DNA of 64,000 nucleotides from UBA1765 sp045615885 (GTDB lineage: Bacteria > Fibrobacterota > Fibrobacteria > Fibrobacterales > Fibrobacteraceae), in contig JAZLFR010000044.1 in NCBI GenBank assembly GCA_045615885.1, forward strand, positions 61,723 through 125,722. The letters are read 5' to 3'. The notes under the pieces were generated by a model. The model ran no database searches. It saw only the letters and a program-made list of their open reading frames with translations, and had not been told where the DNA came from. Position numbers and translations under genes: made by a program. Within the stretch, counting starts at the first letter, position 1, and each line of letters begins with the position of its first letter. This document shows positions 42,864 to 51,822 of the stretch, piece by piece.

Positions 42864-45218
42864 ATGATTTCTCTTCGCGGCGCTAGACTCCACAATTTGC
42901 AGAATGTAGATGCAGATTTCCCGGAACATTCGATTACAGTCGTTTGCGGCCCTTCGGGCTGCGGAAAGTCTTCGCTTGCACTCGATACTCTGCATGGGGA
43001 ATGCCGTCGCCGCTACCTCGAAACTTTGAGCCCGTTTGCGCTCCGTGTTCTTGGCGGCAAAAAGTACATTCCGCTGGACGACGCTTCGGGGCTTATTCCT
43101 AGCATTGCCATAGGCCCGTCCAGGGGCGATGCCCCGGCAAAGGCTACGGCGCTTTCGCTTGCCGAAGCCGACGATGCGTTCCATACGCTATTTGCAAGTG
43201 TAGCCCTGCCGACCTGCCCGGAGTGCGGCGCGCTTGCAGAATTCAAGACGCGCGAGCAGATTGTCGCAAGCGTAGCCTCGCTCCCAGAAAAGAGCCGACT
43301 GCAGTTTATCGTTCCGCTAGAACATGTTTCTGGCAATATTGCCGGCAAGACTCTTTCGGAACTTGCTGCCGTATTTTTGCCGCTTGGCTATTCCAGGGCC
43401 CTTGCCGACGGTGCAAATTGCCCACTTGCCGATTTGACCGCGCAAGAAGCGAAGAAGGTTCCAAAGAAATTTGAACTTGTGGTGGACCGCATCATTATTC
43501 GCGAAGGAGTTCGCACCAGAATTTCTGAAGCTGTCGATGCATGCTTCAAGCTTTCTCACGATTATCTGGAAATTGATAACGAGGGCGTGCGCACCGTGTA
43601 TTCGACTGTGCCGCGATGCCCCAATGGGCATAGTTTAGCGGGTAATGAAACCGGCGTGCTGCAAGCGCCGGAGTCTGGGCATTTTTCGCCGTATTCTGCA
43701 GTGGGTGCCTGCGAGCATTGCGGCGGAACGGGTTATGCCGATGAAGAAAACGAAGTGGAATGCGAACGCTGCAAGGGGCTTCGCTTAAAACCTTTTTTGC
43801 TGAATTCCTCTGTGGGCGGCAAGGTAAGTTATGCGTCCCTGATTCAGCAGAACTTTGTTGATTTCAAAAATTCCTGCACCGCAATTTTTGCTGATGTTCC
43901 TCAAACGCTTGTGCGCACGCGCGAAACTCTTTTTGCGCGCCTCGAAGCCATGGAGGAACTTGGCCTTGGCTACCTGCAGCCTGCGCGCGGCGGCAATACG
44001 CTTTCTAGCGGTGAACTTGAACGATTGCGACTCGCTTCGGCGGTGACTGGCTACCTTGACGGCATGCTCTTTTGCCTTGATGAACCGGCCGCGGGCTTGC
44101 ACCGTGAAGATGCTATCAAGCTTTGGAATGTGCTCGATAAAATTCGTAAGCGAGGCAATACGCTTGTGCTCATGGAACATAATCCAGAAATCATTAGCCG
44201 TGCCGACTGGATCATTGAAATGGGCCCGGGCGCAGGGGCTCTCGGCGGCAAAATCCTTGCGATGGGCGAGCGTGAAAAGGTACTTGGGAGCAAAGATTCT
44301 CCGACGGGAAACTGGCTTCGCCGCTTAGAAAAGGAACGCTTAAAAAAGAAGAATCGTTCTGAATCTATTGCGAAAAAACAATCCATTGTGGTAAGCAATT
44401 TTTCTGCCTACGGCATCGCGCCGATCACGACAGCGTTCCCGCTTGGCAAGTTCAGCGTGATTACCGGGCCTTCCGGCAGCGGCAAGTCAACGCTCATGTT
44501 CAAGCACCTTGTTACGGAATTCAACAGGGGTTCCTACGCGGAGCTTGGGCTAGAAGCAATGTCAGTGCTCAGCACGGGGAACTTCCAGGGCAACCGTCGC
44601 AGCACCGTGGCAAGCGCAATCAACATTTTGGCCCCGCTCCGGGAGCTATTTGCCGCCCTCCCCGAAAGCAAGCTCCGTGGCTATGCCGCAAGCAAGTTTG
44701 CAACGCACGCTCCGGGCGGCCGCTGCGAAACCTGCAAGGGCGAAGGCGTGCTTTTGGACCCGAGCGGCTTCGAAGAAATGGAATGCCCCATTTGCCAGGG
44801 GCGCCGTTTTCGCGACGAAGTCCTTGAAATCCGTTTCAAGTCGCTTTCCATTGCAGACATCTTGGACATGTCCGTAGAAAATGCCATGAACGTGTTCGAG
44901 GCGTTCCCGAAGTTCTATCCAAAGCTTCGCCCGCTCGTGGCGACTGGCCTTGGCTATTTGCGCCTCGGGCAGACCACGAACAACCTGAGCAGTGGCGAGC
45001 GGGCGAGACTTCGCCTTTCCATGGCGCTCTCCAAGAACAACCCGCCGCGCACGCTCTACCTTTTTGACGAGCCTGCGCGCGGCCTGCACGATGTTGATAT
45101 CCAGAAACTCTTGGAACTATTCCATGGCTTGGCAGACCAGGGGCATACGCTCATTGCCATAGAACACTCCGAAGACTTCCTTCATAGTGCCGATTTTGTG
45201 CTTGAACTGGGCGTTTAG
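42864..45218 (+). CDS. UvrA-like ABC ATPase (short excinuclease A paralogue)
   Basis: A 784-residue paralogue of UvrA, shorter than the usual 930-950. Two nucleotide sites are present: GPSGCGKSS (29-37) with LSSGELERLRLA near 379, and GPSGSGKST near 535 with LSSGERARLRLS near 709. Cysteine pairs CPEC, CEHC...CERC and CETC...CPIC mark zinc modules, but the C-terminal one is much shorter than the UvrA DNA-binding hairpin. The N-terminal motif reads CGPSGCGKSS instead of TGVSGSGKSS. It may be a UvrA2-like damage sensor or a drug-resistance type; canonical uvrA is not in this window. Confidence 0.85.
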   Translation: MISLRGARLHNLQNVDADFPEHSITVVCGPSGCGKSSLALDTLHGECRRRYLETLSPFALRVLGGKKYIPLDDASGLIPSIAIGPSRGDAPAKATALSLAEADDAFHTLFASVALPTCPECGALAEFKTREQIVASVASLPEKSRLQFIVPLEHVSGNIAGKTLSELAAVFLPLGYSRALADGANCPLADLTAQEAKKVPKKFELVVDRIIIREGVRTRISEAVDACFKLSHDYLEIDNEGVRTVYSTVPRCPNGHSLAGNETGVLQAPESGHFSPYSAVGACEHCGGTGYADEENEVECERCKGLRLKPFLLNSSVGGKVSYASLIQQNFVDFKNSCTAIFADVPQTLVRTRETLFARLEAMEELGLGYLQPARGGNTLSSGELERLRLASAVTGYLDGMLFCLDEPAAGLHREDAIKLWNVLDKIRKRGNTLVLMEHNPEIISRADWIIEMGPGAGALGGKILAMGEREKVLGSKDSPTGNWLRRLEKERLKKKNRSESIAKKQSIVVSNFSAYGIAPITTAFPLGKFSVITGPSGSGKSTLMFKHLVTEFNRGSYAELGLEAMSVLSTGNFQGNRRSTVASAINILAPLRELFAALPESKLRGYAASKFATHAPGGRCETCKGEGVLLDPSGFEEMECPICQGRRFRDEVLEIRFKSLSIADILDMSVENAMNVFEAFPKFYPKLRPLVATGLGYLRLGQTTNNLSSGERARLRLSMALSKNNPPRTLYLFDEPARGLHDVDIQKLLELFHGLADQGHTLIAIEHSEDFLHSADFVLELGV

Positions 45219-45290
45219 GTCCGGATTTTGTACTATTTTCGTATATTCCCCTTTGAAAAATTGCAAGATTTAGTATCTTTGGGGCACCAT

Positions 45291-45362
45291 TGGGGTATCG
45301 TCAAGTGGTAAGACAACGGATTTTGATTCCGTTATTCGTTGGTTCGAGTCCAGCTACCCCAA
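45291..45362 (+). tRNA. tRNA-Gln (anticodon UUG)
   Basis: The sequence folds as a cloverleaf: acceptor TGGGGTA / TACCCCA, anticodon stem ACGGA / TCCGT with loop TTTTGAT (anticodon TTG, reading CAA), and T arm GTTGG TTCGAGT CCAGC. The discriminator base is A at 45362 and CCA is not encoded. It lies 28 bp upstream of the L25 gene and may share its transcript. Confidence 0.96.
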
Positions 45363-45390
45363 TCGTTTTTCTTTTTTAATGGAGTAAAAA

Positions 45391-45972
45391 ATGGAACTCA
45401 CCACGCTCAAAGCAACCTCTAGAGTAAATGGCGAAGGCTCCCGCGCAAACGGTCGTCTTCGTAAGTCCGGTTCTATTCCGGCTGTATATTATGGTAAGGG
45501 TATCGAGCCTGTGAGCGTCTCTGTAAATGCAGCAGACGTGCGCAAGGTCCTTGCCCCGGGTAAGCGTTATACGCTTCTCGACCTCGAAATCGATGGCAAG
45601 GCTGGCAATCCGGCTATCGTTTACACCTACCAGAAGGATGCAATTTCCCAGGAAATTACACACATCGACTTCTTGAAGATCGACGAAGCAACTCCGGTTA
45701 AGGTTGTTATTCCTGTTACAATCAGCGGTCTCCCGGTTGGCGTTAAGACTGAAGGTGGTACCCTTTCCCAGGAAACAAAGAAGCTCAAGCTTTCCGTTGT
45801 TCCGGGCAAGATCCCGACTGGCATCAACATCGACGTTTCTGACTTCCATGCTGGTGTAACCTACTACGCTGAAAAGATCGACCTTGGCGAAGCAAAGCTT
45901 GTTTCCAAGCCGCGCACCGTTATCTTCGCAATCTCCAAGCCGCGTGGTCAGAAGAACGCTGACGCTGAATAA
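45391..45972 (+). CDS. rplY: Ribosomal protein L25 (long, Ctc-type)
   Basis: Binds 5S rRNA in the large ribosomal subunit. The 193-residue form includes the L25 domain (RANGRLRKSGSIPAVYYGKGIEP) and the C-terminal TL5/Ctc beta domain (KVVIPVTISGLPVGVKTEGGTL...PGKIPTGINIDVS). The usual neighbour pth follows 101 bp later, after a terminator. The preceding tRNA-Gln is in the same direction. Confidence 0.95.
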   Translation: MELTTLKATSRVNGEGSRANGRLRKSGSIPAVYYGKGIEPVSVSVNAADVRKVLAPGKRYTLLDLEIDGKAGNPAIVYTYQKDAISQEITHIDFLKIDEATPVKVVIPVTISGLPVGVKTEGGTLSQETKKLKLSVVPGKIPTGINIDVSDFHAGVTYYAEKIDLGEAKLVSKPRTVIFAISKPRGQKNADAE

Positions 45973-46000
45973 TTTATCAGCCTAGCAAAGCTTTAAGGGG

Positions 46001-46031
46001 ACGGTCGCTTAGATGCGACCGTTTCTTTTTT
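46001..46031 (+). terminator. Terminator after L25
   Basis: The 8-bp stem ACGGTCGC / GCGACCGT with a TTAGAT loop is followed by TTCTTTTTTT. Confidence 0.9.
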
Positions 46032-46073
46032 TACAGGATAATTTTTTTATTTTTGCCGTACAAGAGGTTTTGT

Positions 46074-46625
46074 ATGTACATGATCGTTGGCTTAGGCAAT
46101 CCGGGAACGCAGTATGCAAACACGCATCACAATGCGGGCTTTATGGCAGTTGAAAAATTGGCAACTTCTGGTGACTGGAAAAGCGAACACAAGGCGCTTA
46201 CGCAGAAAGTTTCCATTGCGGGCCAAGACGTGATTTTGGCAAAGCCGCAAACCTACATGAACCTGAGCGGCGAATCTGTGCAGGCACTTATGACATGGTA
46301 CAAGATCAAGCCGGAGCAGATTCTTGTCTTTAGCGATGACATTAACTTGGATGTGGGGCGCATTCGTTGCCGTGCAAATGGTAGTCACGGCGGCCAGAAC
46401 GGACTTCGCAACATCATTGAAAAAATCGGCGACAAGTTCCCGCGTATTCGCTTTGGCGTTGGCAAGTGCCCTCCAAAGTTTGACCTTAGTAACTGGGTGC
46501 TTGCAAAGTTCCCGCCCGAAGACAAGCCTGTTTTTGAAGAGGCTATTTCAAAGGTGCCCGCCCTTGTGGAATGCTATTTCAAGCTCGGCATTGAAAAGTG
46601 CATGGAACGCTACAACGGGAAGTAG
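46074..46625 (+). CDS. pth: Peptidyl-tRNA hydrolase
   Basis: Releases tRNA from prematurely terminated peptidyl-tRNA. The 183-residue product begins MYMIVGLGNPGTQY, the family N-terminus; catalytic H19 is in THHNAG, and GSHGGQNGLRNI and RIRFGVGKC are conserved blocks. ATG 46074 is chosen over the frame opening at 46053 because the family starts at this residue and AAGAGG lies just upstream. Confidence 0.95.
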   Translation: MYMIVGLGNPGTQYANTHHNAGFMAVEKLATSGDWKSEHKALTQKVSIAGQDVILAKPQTYMNLSGESVQALMTWYKIKPEQILVFSDDINLDVGRIRCRANGSHGGQNGLRNIIEKIGDKFPRIRFGVGKCPPKFDLSNWVLAKFPPEDKPVFEEAISKVPALVECYFKLGIEKCMERYNGK

Positions 46626-46638
46626 GGGATTTGTCCTT

Positions 46639-47547
46639 TTAGAACAAGTCCAGTGAGCTGTCCAGGTAGATTGCTTCGCGGACCTGCAGCTGGTGCTCAG
46701 GTTTTGTTAGGTAGTAAAGAAGGAATTCCAAAATTAGGGCGCTGCCAAGGCTGCGCCCTTCAATTTTGAAGTTGCTGAACCCCATTGGCATGTAGGTGTC
46801 CATGATGTCTTCGACGCTAATGAATCCAGGGTTCTTCATGGCCTTGGAGAATATGTAGCCTTCGCTTGCGTTTGGAGAGGCGCAAGTGTGAGCGTCGGCG
46901 CAGTCTTCGCCAAGGGCCTTGCGGCTGACGCTTTCGTAGCAGGTTTTGCGGGCCTTGCATCCGAAGAAGCAGCATTCGTTGCAAAGGAATTCAACCTTGT
47001 CTTTTTGCTGTTGCGTAAGTGCGTTTAGCTGCGACTTTTTTTTATTCAAGCGAAAGTCGGGGACTACATAGCGGAATTCTTCACGATTGATTTCTGTGAC
47101 GAAATCCTTGAAATCGGTAATGACTTTTGTTGTGGAGGATACCGCATAAAGAGTAGGGTAGTGTTCCCTGATGTGGTTCAGAAGCAAGTCTGAGTGGACT
47201 ATGACTCCGTTTTCTGCACTATGTTTTTCGTTGGTATTGCTCGCGAGTTTAGTGCAAAGTCTGTTGCATTGCTTGTCGGCCAGGTGTTCTGCACGCAGTA
47301 ATGAATTGCTAAAAGTCAGTCTTGCAGAAATCCCATAATTTGACATTGTTTTTAAGAGATCGTCGGCGTTGCTTGTGCCAAAGCCAACGCGGCCGCCACC
47401 CCACAGGCAATCTGCCGGAGCTCCGTAAATGGAGCCGATGTCGCACCAGTCGTAAAAGAATTCTCGGTGCTCATGAAACAGGGGCAAAAAGAGTTTGTAG
47501 AGCTCCTGGAATTCGAATAGTCCTGGCAGGTGGAAGATTGCTTTCAT
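46639..47547 (-). CDS. Divergent U32-peptidase-like protein
   Basis: A 302-residue protein that reads like a distant relative of the U32 (PrtC/UbiU-type) family: GVIVHSDLLLNHIREHYP, YVVPDFRLNKKKSQL, a cysteine cluster CNECCFFGCKARKTCY, and SNFKIEGR near the C-terminus. The cysteines could bind a 4Fe-4S cluster as in UbiU/V. The start is uncertain: the frame opens at 47613, but a TATATT lies about 15 bp before ATG 47547 and MKAIFHLPGLFEF is a sensible N-terminus. No partner genes are apparent. Confidence 0.5.
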   Translation of the reverse strand: MKAIFHLPGLFEFQELYKLFLPLFHEHREFFYDWCDIGSIYGAPADCLWGGGRVGFGTSNADDLLKTMSNYGISARLTFSNSLLRAEHLADKQCNRLCTKLASNTNEKHSAENGVIVHSDLLLNHIREHYPTLYAVSSTTKVITDFKDFVTEINREEFRYVVPDFRLNKKKSQLNALTQQQKDKVEFLCNECCFFGCKARKTCYESVSRKALGEDCADAHTCASPNASEGYIFSKAMKNPGFISVEDIMDTYMPMGFSNFKIEGRSLGSALILEFLLYYLTKPEHQLQVREAIYLDSSLDLF

Positions 47548-47639
47548 TTGGTCTGGAATATAGAAAATTAAGTATGCCGCATATTTGCCGAAAGTTTTCT
47601 TGGAATTTTGCATGTTTGAAGAATTTGAAATGCGGGGCG

Positions 47640-47945
47640 TTGCGGGGTGTCCCCGCTGGGTGGGGTATGGAGGCTACAAAGTGCCGACTAGGGGCGGAGC
47701 TCCGCCCCCTTGAAAAAATGAATTTGGAAGTTCTCTCGTCTGATTTCCTATATGGCGTTCAAGGAACGCATATAGCAGCGGCTCGGAAATGTCAAAAAGC
47801 ATAGTAAAAAGCTTTAATCTCTCGTCTCTCGTCTTTCATGGCTTCGCCATAGGATGTGGCTGTACTCGGTCATGTCAAAAAACTGCGTTTTTTGCCGCGA
47901 CTCTCGCTTGCACACATCTCGTCTCTCGTCTGATTTCCTATATTT
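47640..47945. repeat. Composite intergenic repeat, copy E upstream of guaB
   Basis: The region between the U32-like gene and guaB holds GGGGCGGAGCTCCGCCCC (palindrome), a 21-bp direct repeat at 47733-47753 and 47923-47943 that includes the TATAT of the guaB promoter region, and between them CTCTCGTC words plus hairpins ATGGC TTC GCCAT (47838-47850) and CAAAAAAC TGC GTTTTTTG (47876-47894). Bases 47835-47933 are related to 63889-63972 in copy D. No gene seen. Confidence 0.8.
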
Positions 47946-47972
47946 GCAGTGCAAAAAGTAAGAGGTTCTTTT

Positions 47973-49430
47973 ATGAAAATTTTGCCTGAAGCATTGACCT
48001 TTGACGACGTTTTGCTCGTCCCAGCTGCATCTTCTGTGTTGCCATCTGAAACTGATGTTAGCACACAGCTCTCCGCAAGTATCAAGTTGAATATCCCTGT
48101 TATTAGCGCTGCAATGGATACCGTTACCACGGCTCCACTTGCAATTTCCATTGCTTTGCAGGGTGGCCTTGGCATTATCCACAAGAACATGTCTGTGGAA
48201 GATCAGGCCGAAGAAGTTCGCAAGGTCAAGCGCTGGCAGTCCGGTATTGTTACAAATCCTGTAACGCTCGAAGCAGACCAGCCAGTCTCCGCTGCATTTG
48301 AAATGCGTGCCATGCACAAGATCAGCGGTTTCCCGATTCTCAAGAAGGGTAAGCTTGTTGGCATGCTCACAAGCCGCGACCTCCGCACGATCACTGATTA
48401 CAACGTGAAGATCGAAAAGGTGATGACCAAGAATCCTGTCACCGCTTCGCCGAAGATCAGCCTTGCAAAGGCCAAGGAACTCCTTGCAGAAAAGCGTATT
48501 GAAAAGCTTCCGCTGGTCGATGCTAATGGTGCTCTCAAGGGCCTCATTACCATGACCGACATTTTGAAGCGCGAAAACAACCCTTCTGCAAGCCTCGACA
48601 AGAACGGCCAGTTGCTTGTTGGTGCCGCTGTCGGTACTGCAGCTAACACAATGGACCGTGTAAACGCCCTCGTTGAAGCCGGTGTTGACCTGTTGGTTAT
48701 TGATACCGCTCACGGCCACCACATCGGTGTTCGTAACATGGTGAAGGCAGTTCGCAAAAAATATCCGAAGCTCACGATTTGCGGCGGTAACGTCTGCACT
48801 CCGGAAGCTGTTACTGAACTTGCCAAGTGCGGTGCTAACATCGTCAAGGTTGGTATCGGTCCTGGTTCCATTTGCACCACTCGTATCGTTGCCGGCGTTG
48901 GCTACCCGCAGTTCTCTGCTGTCGTTGAATGCGGCAAGGCTGCTCGCAAGGCTGGCGTAAAGATTATCGCTGACGGCGGCCTCAAGTTCTCTGGCGATAT
49001 CGTCAAGGCTCTCGCAGCTGGCGGTCACGCCGTGATGATCGGTTCCATGTTTGCCGGTACCGAAGAAGCTCCGGGCGAAGTCATTCTCGCTGATGGCCGT
49101 AGCTACAAGAGCTACCGTGGCATGGGTTCCCTCGGCGCAATGGCTGCAGGTTCTGCAGACCGTTACTTCCAGGGTGGCATCAAGGAACCACGCAAGTTCG
49201 TTCCGGAAGGCATCGAAGGCCGCGTTCCTTACAAGGGACCGCTCCGCGATACCATTTACCAGATCATTGGCGGTATCCACTCTGCAATGGGTTACGCAGG
49301 TGCAGCAAACTTGAAGGAACTCTACGACAAGGCTACATTTGTTCGCATCACTGGCGCAGGCCTCCGCGAATCCCATCCGCATGATGTGACAATTACCAAG
49401 GAAGCCCCGAACTACCGTTCCGAAGGCTAA
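47973..49430 (+). CDS. guaB: IMP dehydrogenase
   Basis: Oxidises IMP to XMP with NAD in guanine nucleotide synthesis. The 485-residue protein has the TIM-barrel (PVISAAMDTVTTAPLA), two CBS domains (about 93-205), the catalytic cysteine in GPGSICTTRIVAGVG, and the mobile-flap stretch SYRGMGSLGAM. ATG 47973 is preceded by AAGAGG; the eight-codon longer reading lacks a binding site. The promoter region is duplicated in the repeat upstream. Confidence 0.96.
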   Translation: MKILPEALTFDDVLLVPAASSVLPSETDVSTQLSASIKLNIPVISAAMDTVTTAPLAISIALQGGLGIIHKNMSVEDQAEEVRKVKRWQSGIVTNPVTLEADQPVSAAFEMRAMHKISGFPILKKGKLVGMLTSRDLRTITDYNVKIEKVMTKNPVTASPKISLAKAKELLAEKRIEKLPLVDANGALKGLITMTDILKRENNPSASLDKNGQLLVGAAVGTAANTMDRVNALVEAGVDLLVIDTAHGHHIGVRNMVKAVRKKYPKLTICGGNVCTPEAVTELAKCGANIVKVGIGPGSICTTRIVAGVGYPQFSAVVECGKAARKAGVKIIADGGLKFSGDIVKALAAGGHAVMIGSMFAGTEEAPGEVILADGRSYKSYRGMGSLGAMAAGSADRYFQGGIKEPRKFVPEGIEGRVPYKGPLRDTIYQIIGGIHSAMGYAGAANLKELYDKATFVRITGAGLRESHPHDVTITKEAPNYRSEG

Positions 49431-49462
49431 TGTCGCGGACTTTAATTGTTCGTTGACATCTG

Positions 49463-49503
49463 AAAAATCCCGCTGCAGTTTTAAGCTGCCGCGGGATTTT
49501 TTT
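49463..49503. terminator. Terminator between guaB and the RNase H-like gene
   Basis: The stem AAATCCCGC...CAG / CTG...GCGGGATTT has T runs on both sides. The genes are convergent and the minus-strand stop codon touches it. Confidence 0.85.
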
Positions 49504-50008
49504 ATGGTTGAACTTTGCCGTTTCGTAATTTTCTCATGGCGTCGCTTGCCATGTCGTGAACTTCCTTCTGTCGCGGGAATTTGTGGTAGGGGAGAATCCT
49601 GACTGCGACCGATTCAAAATTTTGCTTGAGAATTATGCATCGATCAATTAGGTCTGCATTTGTCGTGTCGCCTGTGGTTGGCTTTTTGTCGAAGTTCAGC
49701 AGATACTGAACGTTGGAAAGAAATTCGATTTTTGAAATTTTTTGAGCAGTGTTGCCGGTAAATTTTTCCATGGCGAAAATCATTGACTTTAACATCATGC
49801 GAAATTCTGTTGTGCCAAATTCAGCGCAAGTGTAGGTGTCTATGATTTTGCCGGATTGTTCGTGAAAGGTGCCGCGTTTTTCGTGAGTAGAACTGCGTGC
49901 GGCCTCGTAAATTTCGGCAATATACGCCCCACCACCGGCGCGCTCTTCGTGACCGTAGTCGCAGCTGCCGCCAACCCAAATATAAAGCGTGTAGTTGTTG
50001 AATTTCAC
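49502..50008 (-). CDS. RNase H-fold-like protein, probably lacking the active site
   Basis: A 168-residue protein whose pattern follows RNase HI: first strand and turn YIWVGGSCDYG... AGGGAYIAE, helix TTEFRMMLKSMIFAME, strand KIEFLSNVQYLLN and a late helix VHDMASDAM. By eye, the catalytic positions D10, E48 and D70 of RNase HI correspond to G13, M72 and N99, so cleavage would be lost; D152 may match the fourth. It lies 18 bp downstream of the GH9 gene. The fold assignment is tentative. Confidence 0.4.
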   Translation of the reverse strand: MKFNNYTLYIWVGGSCDYGHEERAGGGAYIAEIYEAARSSTHEKRGTFHEQSGKIIDTYTCAEFGTTEFRMMLKSMIFAMEKFTGNTAQKISKIEFLSNVQYLLNFDKKPTTGDTTNADLIDRCIILKQNFESVAVRILPYHKFPRQKEVHDMASDAMRKLRNGKVQP

Positions 50009-50026
50009 GCAGGCAAATGTAGATTT

Positions 50027-51700
50027 TTACAGCAGGCTTAATGCTGCTACGAGTGGTGCGTTCCAGTTGATTGCAGTTTCGTTGCTTGCAAAACTGCTTT
50101 GCTGGTCGGCGTAAGAAAGGCCGGGCAAGTCGCTGGAATAATGCGGCGGGGGATTTCTTCTTAAATCCTGGCGGTCACTGTTTATGCCACCTGCAACGAG
50201 GCCTGGAATCGGTTCATCGATGCCGTCGGTGTGGCAAATGCGATGGTGCGGGAATTTTGGGGAACTCCAGGCAGCTCCTGTTACAAAGCAAGTGTTTACC
50301 GGATTCTTGCCGTAGATGAAATCCATCAGGTGCTCTGCTGTGGCCTTGTATTCTGCCTTTGGAAACCAGGAGTTTACAAGGAGCAAGGTGAGTGCGTGGT
50401 TTGCGACGTCGCCGTTAGAACCCCAGACAAATGAGCGAATGGCAATTGCATACGGATCTTCGTTGCAGAGTTTTACAACTTCGTCAGCTGTTGCCTTGAG
50501 AGCTTCGCGAGCCTTGCTTTGCAATTCCATATTATGATTTTGCATTGCTAGTGCAATCCAGCCGAGGTTCTGTGTGTCGCGCCAATCAAGGCCAAGCTTG
50601 GGTGGATTTTCTTGCATGTCGTTGAGCAGGTTTTCGTGTAGTTCGGCAATGTCAAGCGCGCTGTAAGTTGCGTTACCGGTTGCTTTGTTTGTTGCTTTGC
50701 ATGTTGCGCCGAGTTCGCGGTAAAGCATTGCACGAGCCCAAAAGAATTCATCTTTAAAAACAAGGTCTGCGTATGGGCCGCTACCTTCCGTGTTGTTTGG
50801 GTACGGAAGGTCTGGATTTGCTTTTGCCCAATTGTATGCCCTAATACTAGCATCAAGGCAAGTCTTTGCAAATTCCGGGTCAGAATTTTTATAGACATTG
50901 TGTGCCTGAGCTAAAGCACCCGCAAAATTCAAGGAAGATGTTGTAGACTTGCCTAGAACACGGCGCTTTTGGTTGGCTTCAGATTCTGCTGGTGTTACGA
51001 AAGGATCCCAGCGCACTGGAGAAATCTTGAAGAATGCGCCTCCGTCGTGGTCTTGCATGCGCAAGAAAAAGTCCAGTTCAAAACGGAGTTCTTCAAGAAG
51101 CGTTGCGTGGAAGGAATCGTTGTCAAAGGAAGTTTCGTTATCAATGACCTTTGGCCTGTCATTTGAAAATTCCGCTGCAAGCAAAAGCGTTGCTACAGAG
51201 ATTCCGCCATTGACAATGTATTTGCCGTAGTCGCCTGCATCGTACCAGCCGCCGTGAGCGTTCCATGTTCCCTCGCGTTCCATGCACGGGTGAAATTCTA
51301 TGCAATCATCAAGGTGGTGTGCTTCGCGCGCCCATTTGCCTGCGCGTTCCTTGGTGAGCTCGACACCGCTGCGCTGGTAGTAAAAAGACTTGAGCGTGCT
51401 CGCAAGCTGCTTTGTAACCCATTGCGAAGAAATTGCGAACGGGCGAGATTCAATGTCTGCTACCTTGATTTTATAATCGCCTTGAGCAGTAAGTTCCGAA
51501 AAGTCTCCGCTCCAAACATATTCTCCCGAATAGTCACAGAAACCTTTTGCAATTAAAGATCCTGAATAGGCCAATTCACCGTCGGCAGTTACAATGTTAA
51601 ATCTATTCGGAGCATCTTTGGATTCGCTACTGACCAGCAAAAATTCTTTAGATGCCTGTGGTGTATAACCAATATGATTGTAGCGAATTGCAAATTTCAT
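50027..51700 (-). CDS. Glycoside hydrolase family 9 enzyme without signal peptide
   Basis: A 557-residue GH9 endoglucanase or cellodextrinase. An N-terminal Ig-like (CelD_N) domain, about 1-95, is followed by the (alpha/alpha)6 barrel. Catalytic aspartates D154 and D157 are in GGWYDAGDYGKY, and the acid glutamate is E541 in SNETAINWN; FPHHRICH is the usual histidine block. The chain begins MKFAIRYNHIGY with no signal peptide, and the 21-codon frame extension does not supply one. It may therefore act on imported cellodextrins in the cytoplasm. Confidence 0.9.
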   Translation of the reverse strand: MKFAIRYNHIGYTPQASKEFLLVSSESKDAPNRFNIVTADGELAYSGSLIAKGFCDYSGEYVWSGDFSELTAQGDYKIKVADIESRPFAISSQWVTKQLASTLKSFYYQRSGVELTKERAGKWAREAHHLDDCIEFHPCMEREGTWNAHGGWYDAGDYGKYIVNGGISVATLLLAAEFSNDRPKVIDNETSFDNDSFHATLLEELRFELDFFLRMQDHDGGAFFKISPVRWDPFVTPAESEANQKRRVLGKSTTSSLNFAGALAQAHNVYKNSDPEFAKTCLDASIRAYNWAKANPDLPYPNNTEGSGPYADLVFKDEFFWARAMLYRELGATCKATNKATGNATYSALDIAELHENLLNDMQENPPKLGLDWRDTQNLGWIALAMQNHNMELQSKAREALKATADEVVKLCNEDPYAIAIRSFVWGSNGDVANHALTLLLVNSWFPKAEYKATAEHLMDFIYGKNPVNTCFVTGAAWSSPKFPHHRICHTDGIDEPIPGLVAGGINSDRQDLRRNPPPHYSSDLPGLSYADQQSSFASNETAINWNAPLVAALSLL

Positions 51701-51822
51701 GGGAACAAAGTTATAAAAATTAAATGCAAAATGTAAGTTCTTTGTGATAAGGTTTTTAAACAAAAATAATAATCAGAAATTTTTTGATATAAAAGATAAA
51801 CGCTTATTCTGTAAAATTCTGC

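Noticed and set aside
47814..49382. Long minus-strand frame opposite guaB
   Set aside because: Antisense of guaB; it also runs into repeat sequence at its end.
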